NCBI GenBank assembly: GCA_937895975.1
Contig: CALBLG010000139.1
Location: 1 to 7,156, forward strand
Length of the DNA: 7,156 nucleotides
Source: an uncultured Slackia sp.
Lineage (GTDB): Bacteria; Actinomycetota; Coriobacteriia; Coriobacteriales; Eggerthellaceae
Direction of reading: 5' to 3'
The notes under the pieces are model-generated. The model was not told the origin of the DNA. It searched no databases and saw only the letters and a program-made list of their open reading frames with translations. A program made the position numbers and the translations under genes. Below are positions 1 through 6,866 of the stretch, in pieces; position 1 is the first letter of the stretch, and the number at the start of each line of letters is the position of its first letter.

Positions 1-3000
1 TACGGCATCGCAGGGCTTGCTGCTGATGATCCCGAATATGTACAAAATCGCGGCCGAGATGCTGCCGAGCGTCTTTCACGTGAGCGCCCGTACCGTTTCC
101 ACCCATGCGCTGAACATTTTTGGCGACCATTCCGACGTTATGGCTTGCCGCCAAACCGGGTTCGCCATGCTGGCCGAAGGCAATGTGCAGGAAGTCATGG
201 ACTTGTCCGCCGTTGCCCATCTGTCCGCCATCAAGGGCCGCATCCCGTTTTTGAACTTCTTCGACGGCTTCCGCACGTCGCACGAGGTGCAGAAGGTTGC
301 CGTGTGGGATTACGACGACCTGGCCGATATGTGCGATTTCGACGCGGTGCGCGATTTCCGCGCGCATGCCCTGAATCCCGAGCACCCCGCGATGCGCGGT
401 AGTCACGAAAACGGCGACATCTTCTTCCAGAACCGCGAAGCGTGCAACAAGGCCTACGACGAGTTGCCCGCCGTGGTTGAAGAGTATATGCAGAAGGTCA
501 ATGAAAAGCTGGGCACCAATTACGACCTGTTCAACTACTACGGCGCCCCCGATGCCGATCGCGTGATCGTCGCCATGGGCAGCATTTGCGACGTGGCCGA
601 AGAAGTTATCGACTACCTGAATGCCAAGGGCGAAAAGGTCGGCCTGGTGAAGGTTCGCCTGTACCGTCCGTTTGTCACGAAGAAGTTCGTGGAGTGCCTA
701 CCCGAAACCGTGAAGAAGATTGCCGTGCTCGATCGCACGAAGGAGCCGGGCTCCACGGGCGAGCCGCTGTACCTCGACGTGGTTGACGCGCTGCATCGCG
801 AAGGCCGCACCGGTATTCTGGTGAGTGGCGGCCGCTATGGCCTGGGCAGCAAGGACACGCCGCCTGCGTCGGTATTCGCCATTTTCACCGAGCTGGCCAA
901 AGAAGCTCCGCGTCCCGAGTTCACCATTGGCATTGTCGACGACGTGACCAACCTGTCGCTTCCCGAAGATCAGAATTCGCCGAATACCGCGGCGCCCGGT
1001 ACCATCGAGTGCAAGTTCTGGGGCCTGGGCGGCGATGGCACCGTTGGCGCGAACAAGAACTCGGTCAAAATCATCGGCGACCATACCGACAAATACGTGC
1101 AGGCCTACTTCCAGTACGACTCGAAGAAGACCGGCGGCGTGACCATCTCGCATCTGCGTTTCGGCGACGAGCCTATTCGCAGCTCGTACTACATTAACAA
1201 GGCCGACTTCGTGGCGTGCCACAATCCAAGCTACATCCAGAAGGACTTCCCTATCGTTTATGACGTGAAGCCCCATGGCACGTTTATGATCAATTGCCAG
1301 TGGACGCCCGAAGAGCTCGAGCATCACCTGAGCCCGGCCGCGAAGCGCTACATTGCGCAAAACGACATCAACCTGTACACGATCAACGCCATTGATTTGG
1401 CTGTTGAGATTGGCATGGGTAAGCGCACGAACACGATTCTGCAGTCGGCGTTCTTCACTTTGGCGAACATCATTCCCGAGGAAGAGGCCATCGGCTACAT
1501 GAAGGATGCGGCCACGAAGTCGTATCTGAAGAAGGGCCAAGACGTCGTCGATATGAACCATCGTGCGATTGACGCCGGCGCCACCGCCTTCGTGAAAATC
1601 GACGTCCCAGCCGAATGGGCGACGTGCCCCGACGTAGACGACGCGACCGAGCTCGAGGGTCGTCCCGAGCTGGTGAAGCAAGTTCGCGAAATCATGGAGC
1701 CTGTCGGCCGCATGGTTGGTGACTCGCTGCCGGTTTCGGTGTTCGTCGATCATGCCGACGGCCAGTTTGAGCAGGGCGCTGCCGCCTACGAGAAGCGCGG
1801 CGTTTCGGTTACGGTTGCCAAGTGGGATGCCTCGAAGTGCACTGAATGCAACAGCTGCTCGTTCGTGTGCCCGCATGCAACCATCCGCCCGTTCGGCCTG
1901 ACCGATGCCGAGGCTGCCGCCGCGCCCGCCGCCATGGAGGCCATCCCCATGAAGGGCAAGGCGAAAGACTTGCAGTACACCCTGGCCATTTCGCCGCTCG
2001 ACTGCATGGGCTGCGGCGTGTGCGTTGGCGCTTGCAACGCAGGCGCGCTGTCGATGGTTTCCGCCGAAAGTCAGATGGCGCAGCAAGAGGTTTTCGACTA
2101 CTGCGTGTCCAAGGTTTCCGACAAGCCGCAAATCGAGGACCAGACCTTGCGCGGAAGCCAGTTCAAGCAGCCGCTGCTTGAGTTCTCGGGCGCATGCGCG
2201 GGCTGCGCGCAAACGTCGTACGCGCGCCTCATCACTCAGCTCTACGGCGATCATATGTACATTTCCAACGCGACCGGCTGCTCTTCTATCTGGGGCGGCC
2301 CAGCGGGCACCTCGCCGTACACGGTGAACAAAGAGGGCCACGGCCCGGCTTGGTCGAATTCGCTGTTCGAAGACAACGCCGAGCACGGCATGGGTATGCT
2401 GCTTGGCTATGAGGCCGTGAACAATATGCTGGCCGCCGATGCTGAAAAACTCGTCGAGGCAGGCGTGGCCGCCCAGGCCGCCCAAGCGTGGCTCGATGCT
2501 CGCGACGACAAGCAGGCAGCGCGCGAAACGGCTGACGCCCTGATCGAAGCCTTGACGCCGGTTGCTGCGGGTGAAGGCGAACATGCAAAGGTTGCCCGGG
2601 AAATTTTGGATAACAAAGCGTACCTCTCGAAGAAGTCCATCTGGATCTTCGGCGGCGACGGCTGGGCGTACGACATCGGCTACGGCGGACTCGACCATGT
2701 GCTGGCGTCGGGCGAGGATGTGAACATCTTCGTGTTCGATACCGAGGTATACTCCAACACGGGTGGCCAGGCATCGAAAGCTTCCAACATCGGCCAGGTT
2801 GCGCAGTTCGCGGCGGCAGGCAAGGAAGTCAAGAAGAAGTCGCTCGCCGAAATTGCCATGGCATACGGCTATGTGTATGTGGCGCAGGTCGCCATGGGCG
2901 CAAAGCCGGCCCAGACCATCAAGGCCATCACCGAGGCCGAGGCCTATCACGGCCCGTCGCTGATCATCGGCTACTCGCCGTGCGAGATGCACTCCATCAA

Positions 3001-3286
3001 GGGTGGCATGGTGAATTGCCAGACCGAGATGAAGAAGGCCGTGGATTGTGGCTACTGGAACCTGTTCCGCTTCAATCCCGAGGGTGCGCCGGGCAAGAAG
3101 TTCGTGCTCGATTGCAAGGAGCCCGCGGGAGGCTACCGCGAGTTCCTGATGAACGAGGCACGCTACAGCCGACTGACGCGCGAGTTCCCCGAGCGCGCCG
3201 GCGAGCTGTTCGAGCGTAACGAGCAGGCGGCCATGGAGCGCTACCAGCACCTGTTGAAGCTGAAAGCCATGTACGACGGCGAATAA
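1..3286 (+). CDS. nifJ: Pyruvate:ferredoxin (flavodoxin) oxidoreductase, 5' partial
   Basis: Single-chain PFOR, cytoplasmic: pyruvate + CoA + oxidised ferredoxin gives acetyl-CoA + CO2 + reduced ferredoxin. The frame is open from base 2, reading TASQGLLLMIPNMYK, a conserved internal PFOR motif, so the true start and roughly 80-100 residues lie upstream; the TTG at 17 is not a start. Numbering from the codon at base 2, about 1094 residues are present. Seen in order: the rest of the pyrimidine domain (ARQTGFAML, FFDGFRTSHE), domain II (from about 180), the gamma/CoA domain (GGDGTVGANKNS, from about 340), a two-cluster ferredoxin domain (C613/C616/C619/C623 and C668/C671/C674/C678), proximal-cluster cysteines C732, C735, C760 and C994, and the thiamine-diphosphate domain (GDGW 885-888, T914, V916, N919). 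All 12 cluster cysteines are present. The C-terminal extension known from Desulfovibrio africanus PFOR is absent. TAA stop at 3284-3286, then a terminator. Identification is secure. Confidence 0.97.
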   Translation, partial: TASQGLLLMIPNMYKIAAEMLPSVFHVSARTVSTHALNIFGDHSDVMACRQTGFAMLAEGNVQEVMDLSAVAHLSAIKGRIPFLNFFDGFRTSHEVQKVAVWDYDDLADMCDFDAVRDFRAHALNPEHPAMRGSHENGDIFFQNREACNKAYDELPAVVEEYMQKVNEKLGTNYDLFNYYGAPDADRVIVAMGSICDVAEEVIDYLNAKGEKVGLVKVRLYRPFVTKKFVECLPETVKKIAVLDRTKEPGSTGEPLYLDVVDALHREGRTGILVSGGRYGLGSKDTPPASVFAIFTELAKEAPRPEFTIGIVDDVTNLSLPEDQNSPNTAAPGTIECKFWGLGGDGTVGANKNSVKIIGDHTDKYVQAYFQYDSKKTGGVTISHLRFGDEPIRSSYYINKADFVACHNPSYIQKDFPIVYDVKPHGTFMINCQWTPEELEHHLSPAAKRYIAQNDINLYTINAIDLAVEIGMGKRTNTILQSAFFTLANIIPEEEAIGYMKDAATKSYLKKGQDVVDMNHRAIDAGATAFVKIDVPAEWATCPDVDDATELEGRPELVKQVREIMEPVGRMVGDSLPVSVFVDHADGQFEQGAAAYEKRGVSVTVAKWDASKCTECNSCSFVCPHATIRPFGLTDAEAAAAPAAMEAIPMKGKAKDLQYTLAISPLDCMGCGVCVGACNAGALSMVSAESQMAQQEVFDYCVSKVSDKPQIEDQTLRGSQFKQPLLEFSGACAGCAQTSYARLITQLYGDHMYISNATGCSSIWGGPAGTSPYTVNKEGHGPAWSNSLFEDNAEHGMGMLLGYEAVNNMLAADAEKLVEAGVAAQAAQAWLDARDDKQAARETADALIEALTPVAAGEGEHAKVAREILDNKAYLSKKSIWIFGGDGWAYDIGYGGLDHVLASGEDVNIFVFDTEVYSNTGGQASKASNIGQVAQFAAAGKEVKKKSLAEIAMAYGYVYVAQVAMGAKPAQTIKAITEAEAYHGPSLIIGYSPCEMHSIKGGMVNCQTEMKKAVDCGYWNLFRFNPEGAPGKKFVLDCKEPAGGYREFLMNEARYSRLTREFPERAGELFERNEQAAMERYQHLLKLKAMYDGE

Positions 3287-3306
3287 GCGAGAAAAAGCTG
3301 TAAGCA

Positions 3307-3342
3307 TGAGGAAGGCTCCCAAGCGGGAGCCTTCCTTGTATC
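3307..3342. terminator. Hairpin terminator after nifJ, probably bidirectional
   Basis: A perfect 12-bp stem (3309-3320 with 3325-3336; core GGAAGGCTCCC / GGGAGCCTTCC) closes an AAGC tetraloop, 22 bases after the nifJ stop. The + side is followed by a T-rich but interrupted tract (TTGTATCTATATAT), enough for a rho-independent terminator of nifJ. It lies between convergent genes, so it could also stop transcripts from the aminotransferase on the - strand, where the tract after the stem is poorer in T. Stem pairing is read directly; two-way action is inferred. Confidence 0.85.
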
Positions 3343-3368
3343 TATATATGTAATTTCCGAAATCGTCT

Positions 3369-3527
3369 GCGGCTCCGGATTCGTCCCCCGGGCTCGGCTG
3401 GAGCCACGGCTCGCTACCGTTCTCTTCGCTCACTATGCGCTCGCCTGGCTGCGCTTAGCTTTGGAATGAAGAACAAGTTTGAGCGCAGACGACTCCGGCC
3501 GAGCCCGGGGGACGAATCCGGGGCCGT
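3369..3527. repeat. Long imperfect inverted repeat in the convergent intergenic region
   Basis: A 24-base arm at 3375-3398 is exactly complementary to 3498-3521. With G.T pairs allowed, pairing extends outward to 3369/3527 and inward to 3403/3493, giving about 35 bp around a spacer of 89 bases. The arms are very GC-rich and contain CCCGGG. No open frame typical of a transposase is present in the spacer, which instead holds several CGCT/AGCG-type short repeats. The right arm ends 7 bases from the aminotransferase stop codon. It could be a 3' hairpin of that transcript, a dispersed REP/MITE-like intergenic repeat, or both. Only other genomic copies would tell. Confidence 0.8.
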
Positions 3528-3534
3528 CGATACG

Positions 3535-4815
3535 TTACCTTGCCAGCAGCACCTCGACGGCGGCCAGTTTCACGCAGCAGATGAATACCTCCATCGCCTG
3601 CTGCAGCTCTGAAGTCGGCGGCAGGGTGGGGGCGATGCGAATATTCGTGTCGCGCGGGTCGTGTTTCAGCGGCCAGGTGGCGCCCGCGCCTGTCATGGTG
3701 ACGCCCGCGGCTTTCGCCAATGCCACGGTGCGTTTCGCCGTGCCCTCAATTCCCTCAAAGCTGATGAAATAGCCGCCTACGGGGTTGGTCCAGCTGGCAA
3801 TGCCCGTATTGGCAAGCTCGTCTTCAAGCATGCGCTCGACCAGCTCGAATTTCGGACGAATGATGGCGGCATGCTTCTTCATAAGCGCGTCGACGCCGGC
3901 CGCGTCTCTCAGGAAGCGGGCATGGCGCAACTGGTTGATTTTGTCGTAACCGACCGTCTGGATGCCAATGCGCTTTTTGATCTCGGCAATGTTTTCCGCC
4001 GAGGCAGCGACGGCCGCGATGCCCGCGCCCGGAAGCGTAACCTTCGAAGTGCTGGCGAACTTGAAATAGCGATTTGGATTGCCCGCCGCCTCGCATGCTG
4101 CGGCGATATCGGCTACGTGGTTGCGCTTGTCGTCATACAAATGGTGCACGCAATACGCGTTGTCCCAGAAGATGCGGAAGTCGTCGGCCGCGCACGGCAT
4201 CTCGGCCAGTCGACGCACAACCTCGTCGGAATAGGTAATGCCTGTGGGGTTGGCGTATTGCGGGACGCACCAAATGCCTTTGATGGCCTCGTCTTTGGCT
4301 ACCAGCTGCTCGATTTCGTCCATATCGGGGCCGTCTTCGCGCATGGGGATGGGAATCATCTCGATCCCGTAGCTTTCGGTAATGCCGAAATGGCGATCGT
4401 AGCCAGGCACGGGGCACAGCCATTTCACGGCCGGGAGCTTGCACCACGGAGTGCTGCCAAGGAAGCCGCGCGTGTAGCCCGCCGTCACCAAATCGAACAT
4501 GATGTTCAAACTGGAATTGCCGAAGACGCACACATTCGCCTGGTCGTGCTCCATTACCTCTGCCATGAGGCGTTTCGCTTCAGGAATGCCGTCCATCACT
4601 CCATAGTTGCGGCAGTCGGTTCCGTCTTCGGCGAACAGGTCGGCCGAAGAGTTCACCTCGTCGAGCATGGGAAGGCTCAAGGCGAGCTGGTCGGCGCCGG
4701 GTTTGCCTCGGGCCATGTTCAGCGAGAGGCCTTTCGCGCAGTGGCTGGCATATTCCTGCTCGAGCGAAGCGCGCAGCGCCTCAAGCTCGGCGGCGGACAT
4801 ATCGACGTAAGACAT
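3535..4815 (-). CDS. Aspartate aminotransferase, subgroup Ic (PLP-dependent, fold type I)
   Basis: 426 residues, close to full family length. It is likely to transfer the amino group between aspartate and 2-oxoglutarate, giving oxaloacetate and glutamate, in the cytoplasm. The sequence resembles the Asp_aminotransf group (the Corynebacterium-type AspT), not classic AspC. Visible motifs: the NMARGKPG segment near the N-terminus (33-40), GNSSLN at 99-104 (cofactor phosphate region), NPTG at 189-192, DNAY at 218-221 (Asp pairing with the pyridine nitrogen, Tyr to the PLP oxygen), STSK with the likely Schiff-base lysine K258, and NIRIAP at 391-396 with R393 as the expected substrate carboxylate ligand. 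The ATG at 4815 is chosen because an AAGGAG stands 12 bases upstream; the next Met (residue 6) is too far from it. The gene stands alone, convergent with nifJ and divergent from the symporter. Exact amino-donor preference is not proven by sequence. Confidence 0.93.
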   Translation of the reverse strand: MSYVDMSAAELEALRASLEQEYASHCAKGLSLNMARGKPGADQLALSLPMLDEVNSSADLFAEDGTDCRNYGVMDGIPEAKRLMAEVMEHDQANVCVFGNSSLNIMFDLVTAGYTRGFLGSTPWCKLPAVKWLCPVPGYDRHFGITESYGIEMIPIPMREDGPDMDEIEQLVAKDEAIKGIWCVPQYANPTGITYSDEVVRRLAEMPCAADDFRIFWDNAYCVHHLYDDKRNHVADIAAACEAAGNPNRYFKFASTSKVTLPGAGIAAVAASAENIAEIKKRIGIQTVGYDKINQLRHARFLRDAAGVDALMKKHAAIIRPKFELVERMLEDELANTGIASWTNPVGGYFISFEGIEGTAKRTVALAKAAGVTMTGAGATWPLKHDPRDTNIRIAPTLPPTSELQQAMEVFICCVKLAAVEVLLAR

Positions 4816-4824
4816 ATATATGTC
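4811..4824. repeat. 14-bp perfect palindrome over the aminotransferase start codon
   Basis: GACATATATATGTC is its own reverse complement. It covers the start codon and most of the gap between that codon and the ribosome binding site. In DNA it could be a dyad operator; in mRNA it could form a weak hairpin holding the AUG. The symmetry is seen directly, while any role is inferred. An alternating AT core makes a chance palindrome more likely. Confidence 0.6.
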
Positions 4825-4827
4825 GCA

Positions 4828-4833
4828 CTCCTT
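4828..4833 (-). promoter_or_regulatory. Ribosome binding site of the aminotransferase gene
   Basis: The - strand reads AAGGAG here, 12 bases before the ATG at 4815. The match to the anti-Shine-Dalgarno is strong but the spacing is somewhat long. It decides the start, because the spacer to any later Met would be much too long. Confidence 0.7.
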
Positions 4834-4908
4834 ATTTCGGTTCGTGCCGTTAGCGCGACCACTTTACCAAAATAAAGCGCTCGTAACCTTGCGTGCGCCC
4901 ATATACCG

Positions 4909-4914
4909 TATAAT
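4909..4914 (+). promoter_or_regulatory. Candidate -10 box of the symporter promoter
   Basis: A perfect TATAAT stands 52 bases before the symporter ATG, which predicts a transcript start near 4921 and a leader of about 46 bases. There is no good -35 hexamer at 16-18 bases upstream (the best-placed one reads ACCTTG), so the promoter may be weak or activator-dependent. No convincing promoter was found for the divergent aminotransferase gene in the same gap. Confidence 0.45.
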
Positions 4915-4935
4915 CGGCAGGTATTTTCGCGCGAT

Positions 4936-4950
4936 GCGGCGGCACGCCGC
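4936..4950 (+). other. Small GC hairpin in the symporter leader
   Basis: GCGGCG (4936-4941) pairs with CGCCGC (4945-4950) around a GCA triloop. It ends just 3 bases before the ribosome binding site. It could be a 5' stabilising stem or could modulate ribosome access. The pairing is seen; the function is unknown. Confidence 0.5.
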
Positions 4951-4953
4951 TTA

Positions 4954-4961
4954 GAAGGGGG
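4954..4961 (+). promoter_or_regulatory. Ribosome binding site of the symporter gene
   Basis: GAAGGGGG lies 5 bases before the ATG at 4967. It is a purine-rich Shine-Dalgarno with short but workable spacing and supports this ATG as the start. Confidence 0.7.
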
Positions 4962-4966
4962 TAGCG

Positions 4967-6535
4967 ATGTCTTCGAGCGACATCCAGGTCGTCATAGCGA
5001 TGGCCCTGTACTTCATCGTGGTGATTTCGGTGGGCTTCTTCTATCTGAAGCGCTCGAACTCATCTTCCGAAAACTATTTCTTGGGCGGGCGCGGCTTGGG
5101 CCCATGGCTCACGGCGCTTTCGGCCGAGGCGTCCGACATGTCGGGCTGGCTGCTCATGGGCCTTCCGGGCGTGGCGTACTTCACGGGCGCGTCCGACGCC
5201 ATGTGGACCGCAATCGGCCTGGCGATCGGCACCTATCTGAACTGGAAGCTTGTTGCGCGCCGCCTCCGCAAATACTCCGAAGTCGCGGGCAATTCCATCA
5301 CGCTGCCCGACTTCTTCAGCAATCGTTTCCACGACGATAGGCGAATTTTGATGAGCGTCGCGGCCATCATCATTCTGCTGTTCTTTTGCATCTATTGCGG
5401 CAGCTGTTTCGTGACATGCGGCAAGCTGTTCTCGACGCTGTTCGGGCTCGACTATACCACCATGATGATTCTCGGAGCGCTGGTCGTGTTCGTGTACACG
5501 TTCGTGGGCGGCTACCTGTCGGTATGCACGACCGACCTCATCCAGGGGTCTATCATGGTTTGCGCGCTGGTCGTCGTGTTCGTAGGCAGCGTCGGTATGG
5601 CCGGCGGTGTAGAGAATACGGTTGCCTTTTTGCAAAACATCCCTGGCTTTTTGTCGGGAACCATGACGGCGAACCCGGTGCTCGATGCAAACGGCCAGCA
5701 ACTCGTCGAAAATGGCATGCCTGTGTTCGGCGAGGCTACCGTGTATGGCGCCGGCATCGTAACTATCATCGGCTGTCTGGCGTGGGGCTTGGGCTATTTC
5801 GGCATGCCCCAAGTGCTCGTGCGCTTCATGAGTGCGCGCCATTCCGACGATATTAAGAAGAGCCGCATCATCGCTACGGTATGGGTCGTGGTGTCGCTCA
5901 CCACGGCGGTGTGCATCGGCCTGGTGGGCCGCGCCGCGCTTCCCACGCAGTTTCTCACGGCATCGGCGTCTGAATCCATCTTCGTGGTGCTCGCCCAAAT
6001 CATGCTGCCTTCGTTTGTGTGCGGCTTGGTAGTGTCGGGCATTTTTGCGGCCACCATGTCGTCCTCGTCAAGCTATCTGCTTATTGCAGGCTCGGCCATC
6101 TCGCAGAACCTCTATAAAGGTCTTGTCAACAAGAAGGCGACCGACGCGCAGGCCATGTTTGTCTCGCGCGTGGCCCTCACGCTCATTTTGATTTTCGGCA
6201 TCATCATCGCCCTGGATCAGAACTCCTCGATTTTCCAAGTGGTGTCATATGCGTGGGCGGGTTTCGGGGCGAGCTTCGGCCCGCTCATGCTTTTGTCGCT
6301 GTATTGGCGTCGCGCCAATTGGCAGGGGGCACTGGCCGGCATGCTTACGGGTGCGATTACCGTCATCGTATGGAACCTGTGGGTTAAGCCCCTCGGCGGA
6401 ATTTTCGGAGTATATGAACTGTTGCCGGGCTTCATTTTCGCCCTTATAGCAATTGTGGTGTTGTCGAAGCTCACGGCCGAACCAACGCAAGAAGTCTACG
6501 ACGAATTCGACCATTACATGGAGGCCGACGTATAA
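4967..6535 (+). CDS. putP: Sodium/proline symporter, SSS family (PutP-like)
   Basis: 522 residues; an inner-membrane transporter expected to couple Na+ entry to L-proline uptake. It matches E. coli PutP along its length: YFLGGRGLGPWLTALSAEAS aligns with YILGGRSLGPFVTALSAGAS, and DMSGWLLMGLPG, WGLGYFG, SYAWAGFGASFGP and YELLPGFIF are shared landmarks. D57 matches the essential Na+-site Asp55 of E. coli PutP. A362, S365 and S366 align with Ala337, Ser340 and Thr341 of the Na2 site, the last a conservative change. About 13 hydrophobic segments are visible, the first at residues 6-27. Residues about 230-260 form a longer polar loop than in E. coli PutP. The acidic tail ends at DHYMEADV. The gene stands alone: divergent from the aminotransferase and followed by its own terminator. 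Family assignment is secure; proline is the most likely substrate but other SSS substrates are not excluded. Confidence 0.93.
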   Translation: MSSSDIQVVIAMALYFIVVISVGFFYLKRSNSSSENYFLGGRGLGPWLTALSAEASDMSGWLLMGLPGVAYFTGASDAMWTAIGLAIGTYLNWKLVARRLRKYSEVAGNSITLPDFFSNRFHDDRRILMSVAAIIILLFFCIYCGSCFVTCGKLFSTLFGLDYTTMMILGALVVFVYTFVGGYLSVCTTDLIQGSIMVCALVVVFVGSVGMAGGVENTVAFLQNIPGFLSGTMTANPVLDANGQQLVENGMPVFGEATVYGAGIVTIIGCLAWGLGYFGMPQVLVRFMSARHSDDIKKSRIIATVWVVVSLTTAVCIGLVGRAALPTQFLTASASESIFVVLAQIMLPSFVCGLVVSGIFAATMSSSSSYLLIAGSAISQNLYKGLVNKKATDAQAMFVSRVALTLILIFGIIIALDQNSSIFQVVSYAWAGFGASFGPLMLLSLYWRRANWQGALAGMLTGAITVIVWNLWVKPLGGIFGVYELLPGFIFALIAIVVLSKLTAEPTQEVYDEFDHYMEADV

Positions 6536-6561
6536 AGCGTCCTTCTCTAATTTGTGCATCG

Positions 6562-6588
6562 AAAGGCATCCGGAAGGGTGCCTTTTTT
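6562..6588 (+). terminator. Rho-independent terminator after the symporter
   Basis: A 10-bp stem (6562-6571 with 6576-6585, one G.T pair; AAAGGCATCC / GGGTGCCTTT) closes a GGAA tetraloop and runs straight into six T residues (6583-6588). It begins 26 bases after the symporter stop codon. This is a textbook intrinsic terminator. Confidence 0.93.
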
Positions 6589-6747
6589 CGTCCCGAGAGA
6601 AAAAATTCGGCCCAAAATTTAAAAAAGTTTTTCAGGCAATTTTGGACCCATAGGCCGTCTATTGAGGGGGGATAACGAAAGAAAGGCACAATCTAGCAGG
6701 GATTATGAAGGGAATGAGTATGGATACGCCCGGGGCCGTGTAAACAT
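6589..6747. other. Intergenic stretch without a supportable gene
   Basis: Together with the terminator before it and the tRNA promoter and leader after it, this is the 331-base gap between the symporter and the first tRNA. It opens with an AT-rich patch (about 6599-6645) in which CCAAAATT (6612-6619) and AATTTTGG (6638-6645) form an 8-bp inverted repeat around an A-run/T-run centre. A 12-codon frame from the ATG at 6706 is too short and lacks a coding signal. I see no protein gene or recognisable RNA here. The AT patch could act as an upstream element, a protein-binding site or a backup terminator. Confidence 0.5.
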
Positions 6748-6776
6748 TTGACACGCTATGGGGTGCAGGGTAATAT
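6748..6776 (+). promoter_or_regulatory. Sigma-70-type promoter of the tRNA cluster
   Basis: A perfect TTGACA (6748-6753) is followed by a 17-base spacer and TAATAT (6771-6776), placing the transcript start near 6783, about 84 bases before tRNA-Tyr. An overlapping TATAAC at 6774-6779 is closer to consensus but would need a 20-base spacer. The orientation and position, directly ahead of the tRNA run with a strong terminator upstream, support this as the cluster promoter. Confidence 0.75.
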
Positions 6777-6866
6777 AACCACGCTCTTGCGGAACGGAAT
6801 GAAAAACCGCCTCGCAAAAGCAGCAGCTTGAAAAGTACACAACGTATTCCGAGCACTTTGCGAACT

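Noticed and set aside
17..19. TTG at 17 as the start of the PFOR gene
   Set aside because: Conserved PFOR sequence (TASQG) continues upstream of it to the window edge, and family proteins carry roughly 80-100 more residues before this point, so the gene is simply cut by the window.
698..3433. A 911-codon open frame on the - strand, antisense to nifJ
   Set aside because: It lies almost wholly within nifJ on the opposite strand, and its translation is low-complexity, rich in Arg, His, Leu, Ala and Val, with no recognisable family. Long antisense frames are expected opposite G/C-biased codons. The + strand frame has every PFOR motif.
3369..3527. The inverted repeat as the ends of a complete insertion sequence
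   Set aside because: Only about 90 bases lie between the arms, with no transposase frame, and I saw no target-site duplication at the edges. At most it is a non-autonomous or decayed repeat.
3661..4875. A 404-codon open frame on the + strand opposite the aminotransferase
   Set aside because: It is a shadow of the aminotransferase in a GC-rich gene, has no family resemblance, and runs through the divergent promoter region. The - strand frame has a full set of PLP-enzyme motifs.
5060..5998. A 312-codon - strand frame opposite the symporter
   Set aside because: Its composition is full of His, Arg, Glu and Ala with no domain, and it lies entirely within the clearly homologous putP frame on the other strand.
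6706..6744. A 12-codon frame (MKGMSMDTPGAV) ahead of the tRNA promoter
   Set aside because: It is too short, lacks a convincing ribosome binding site and ends just before the -35 box of the tRNA promoter. It may be a chance frame.
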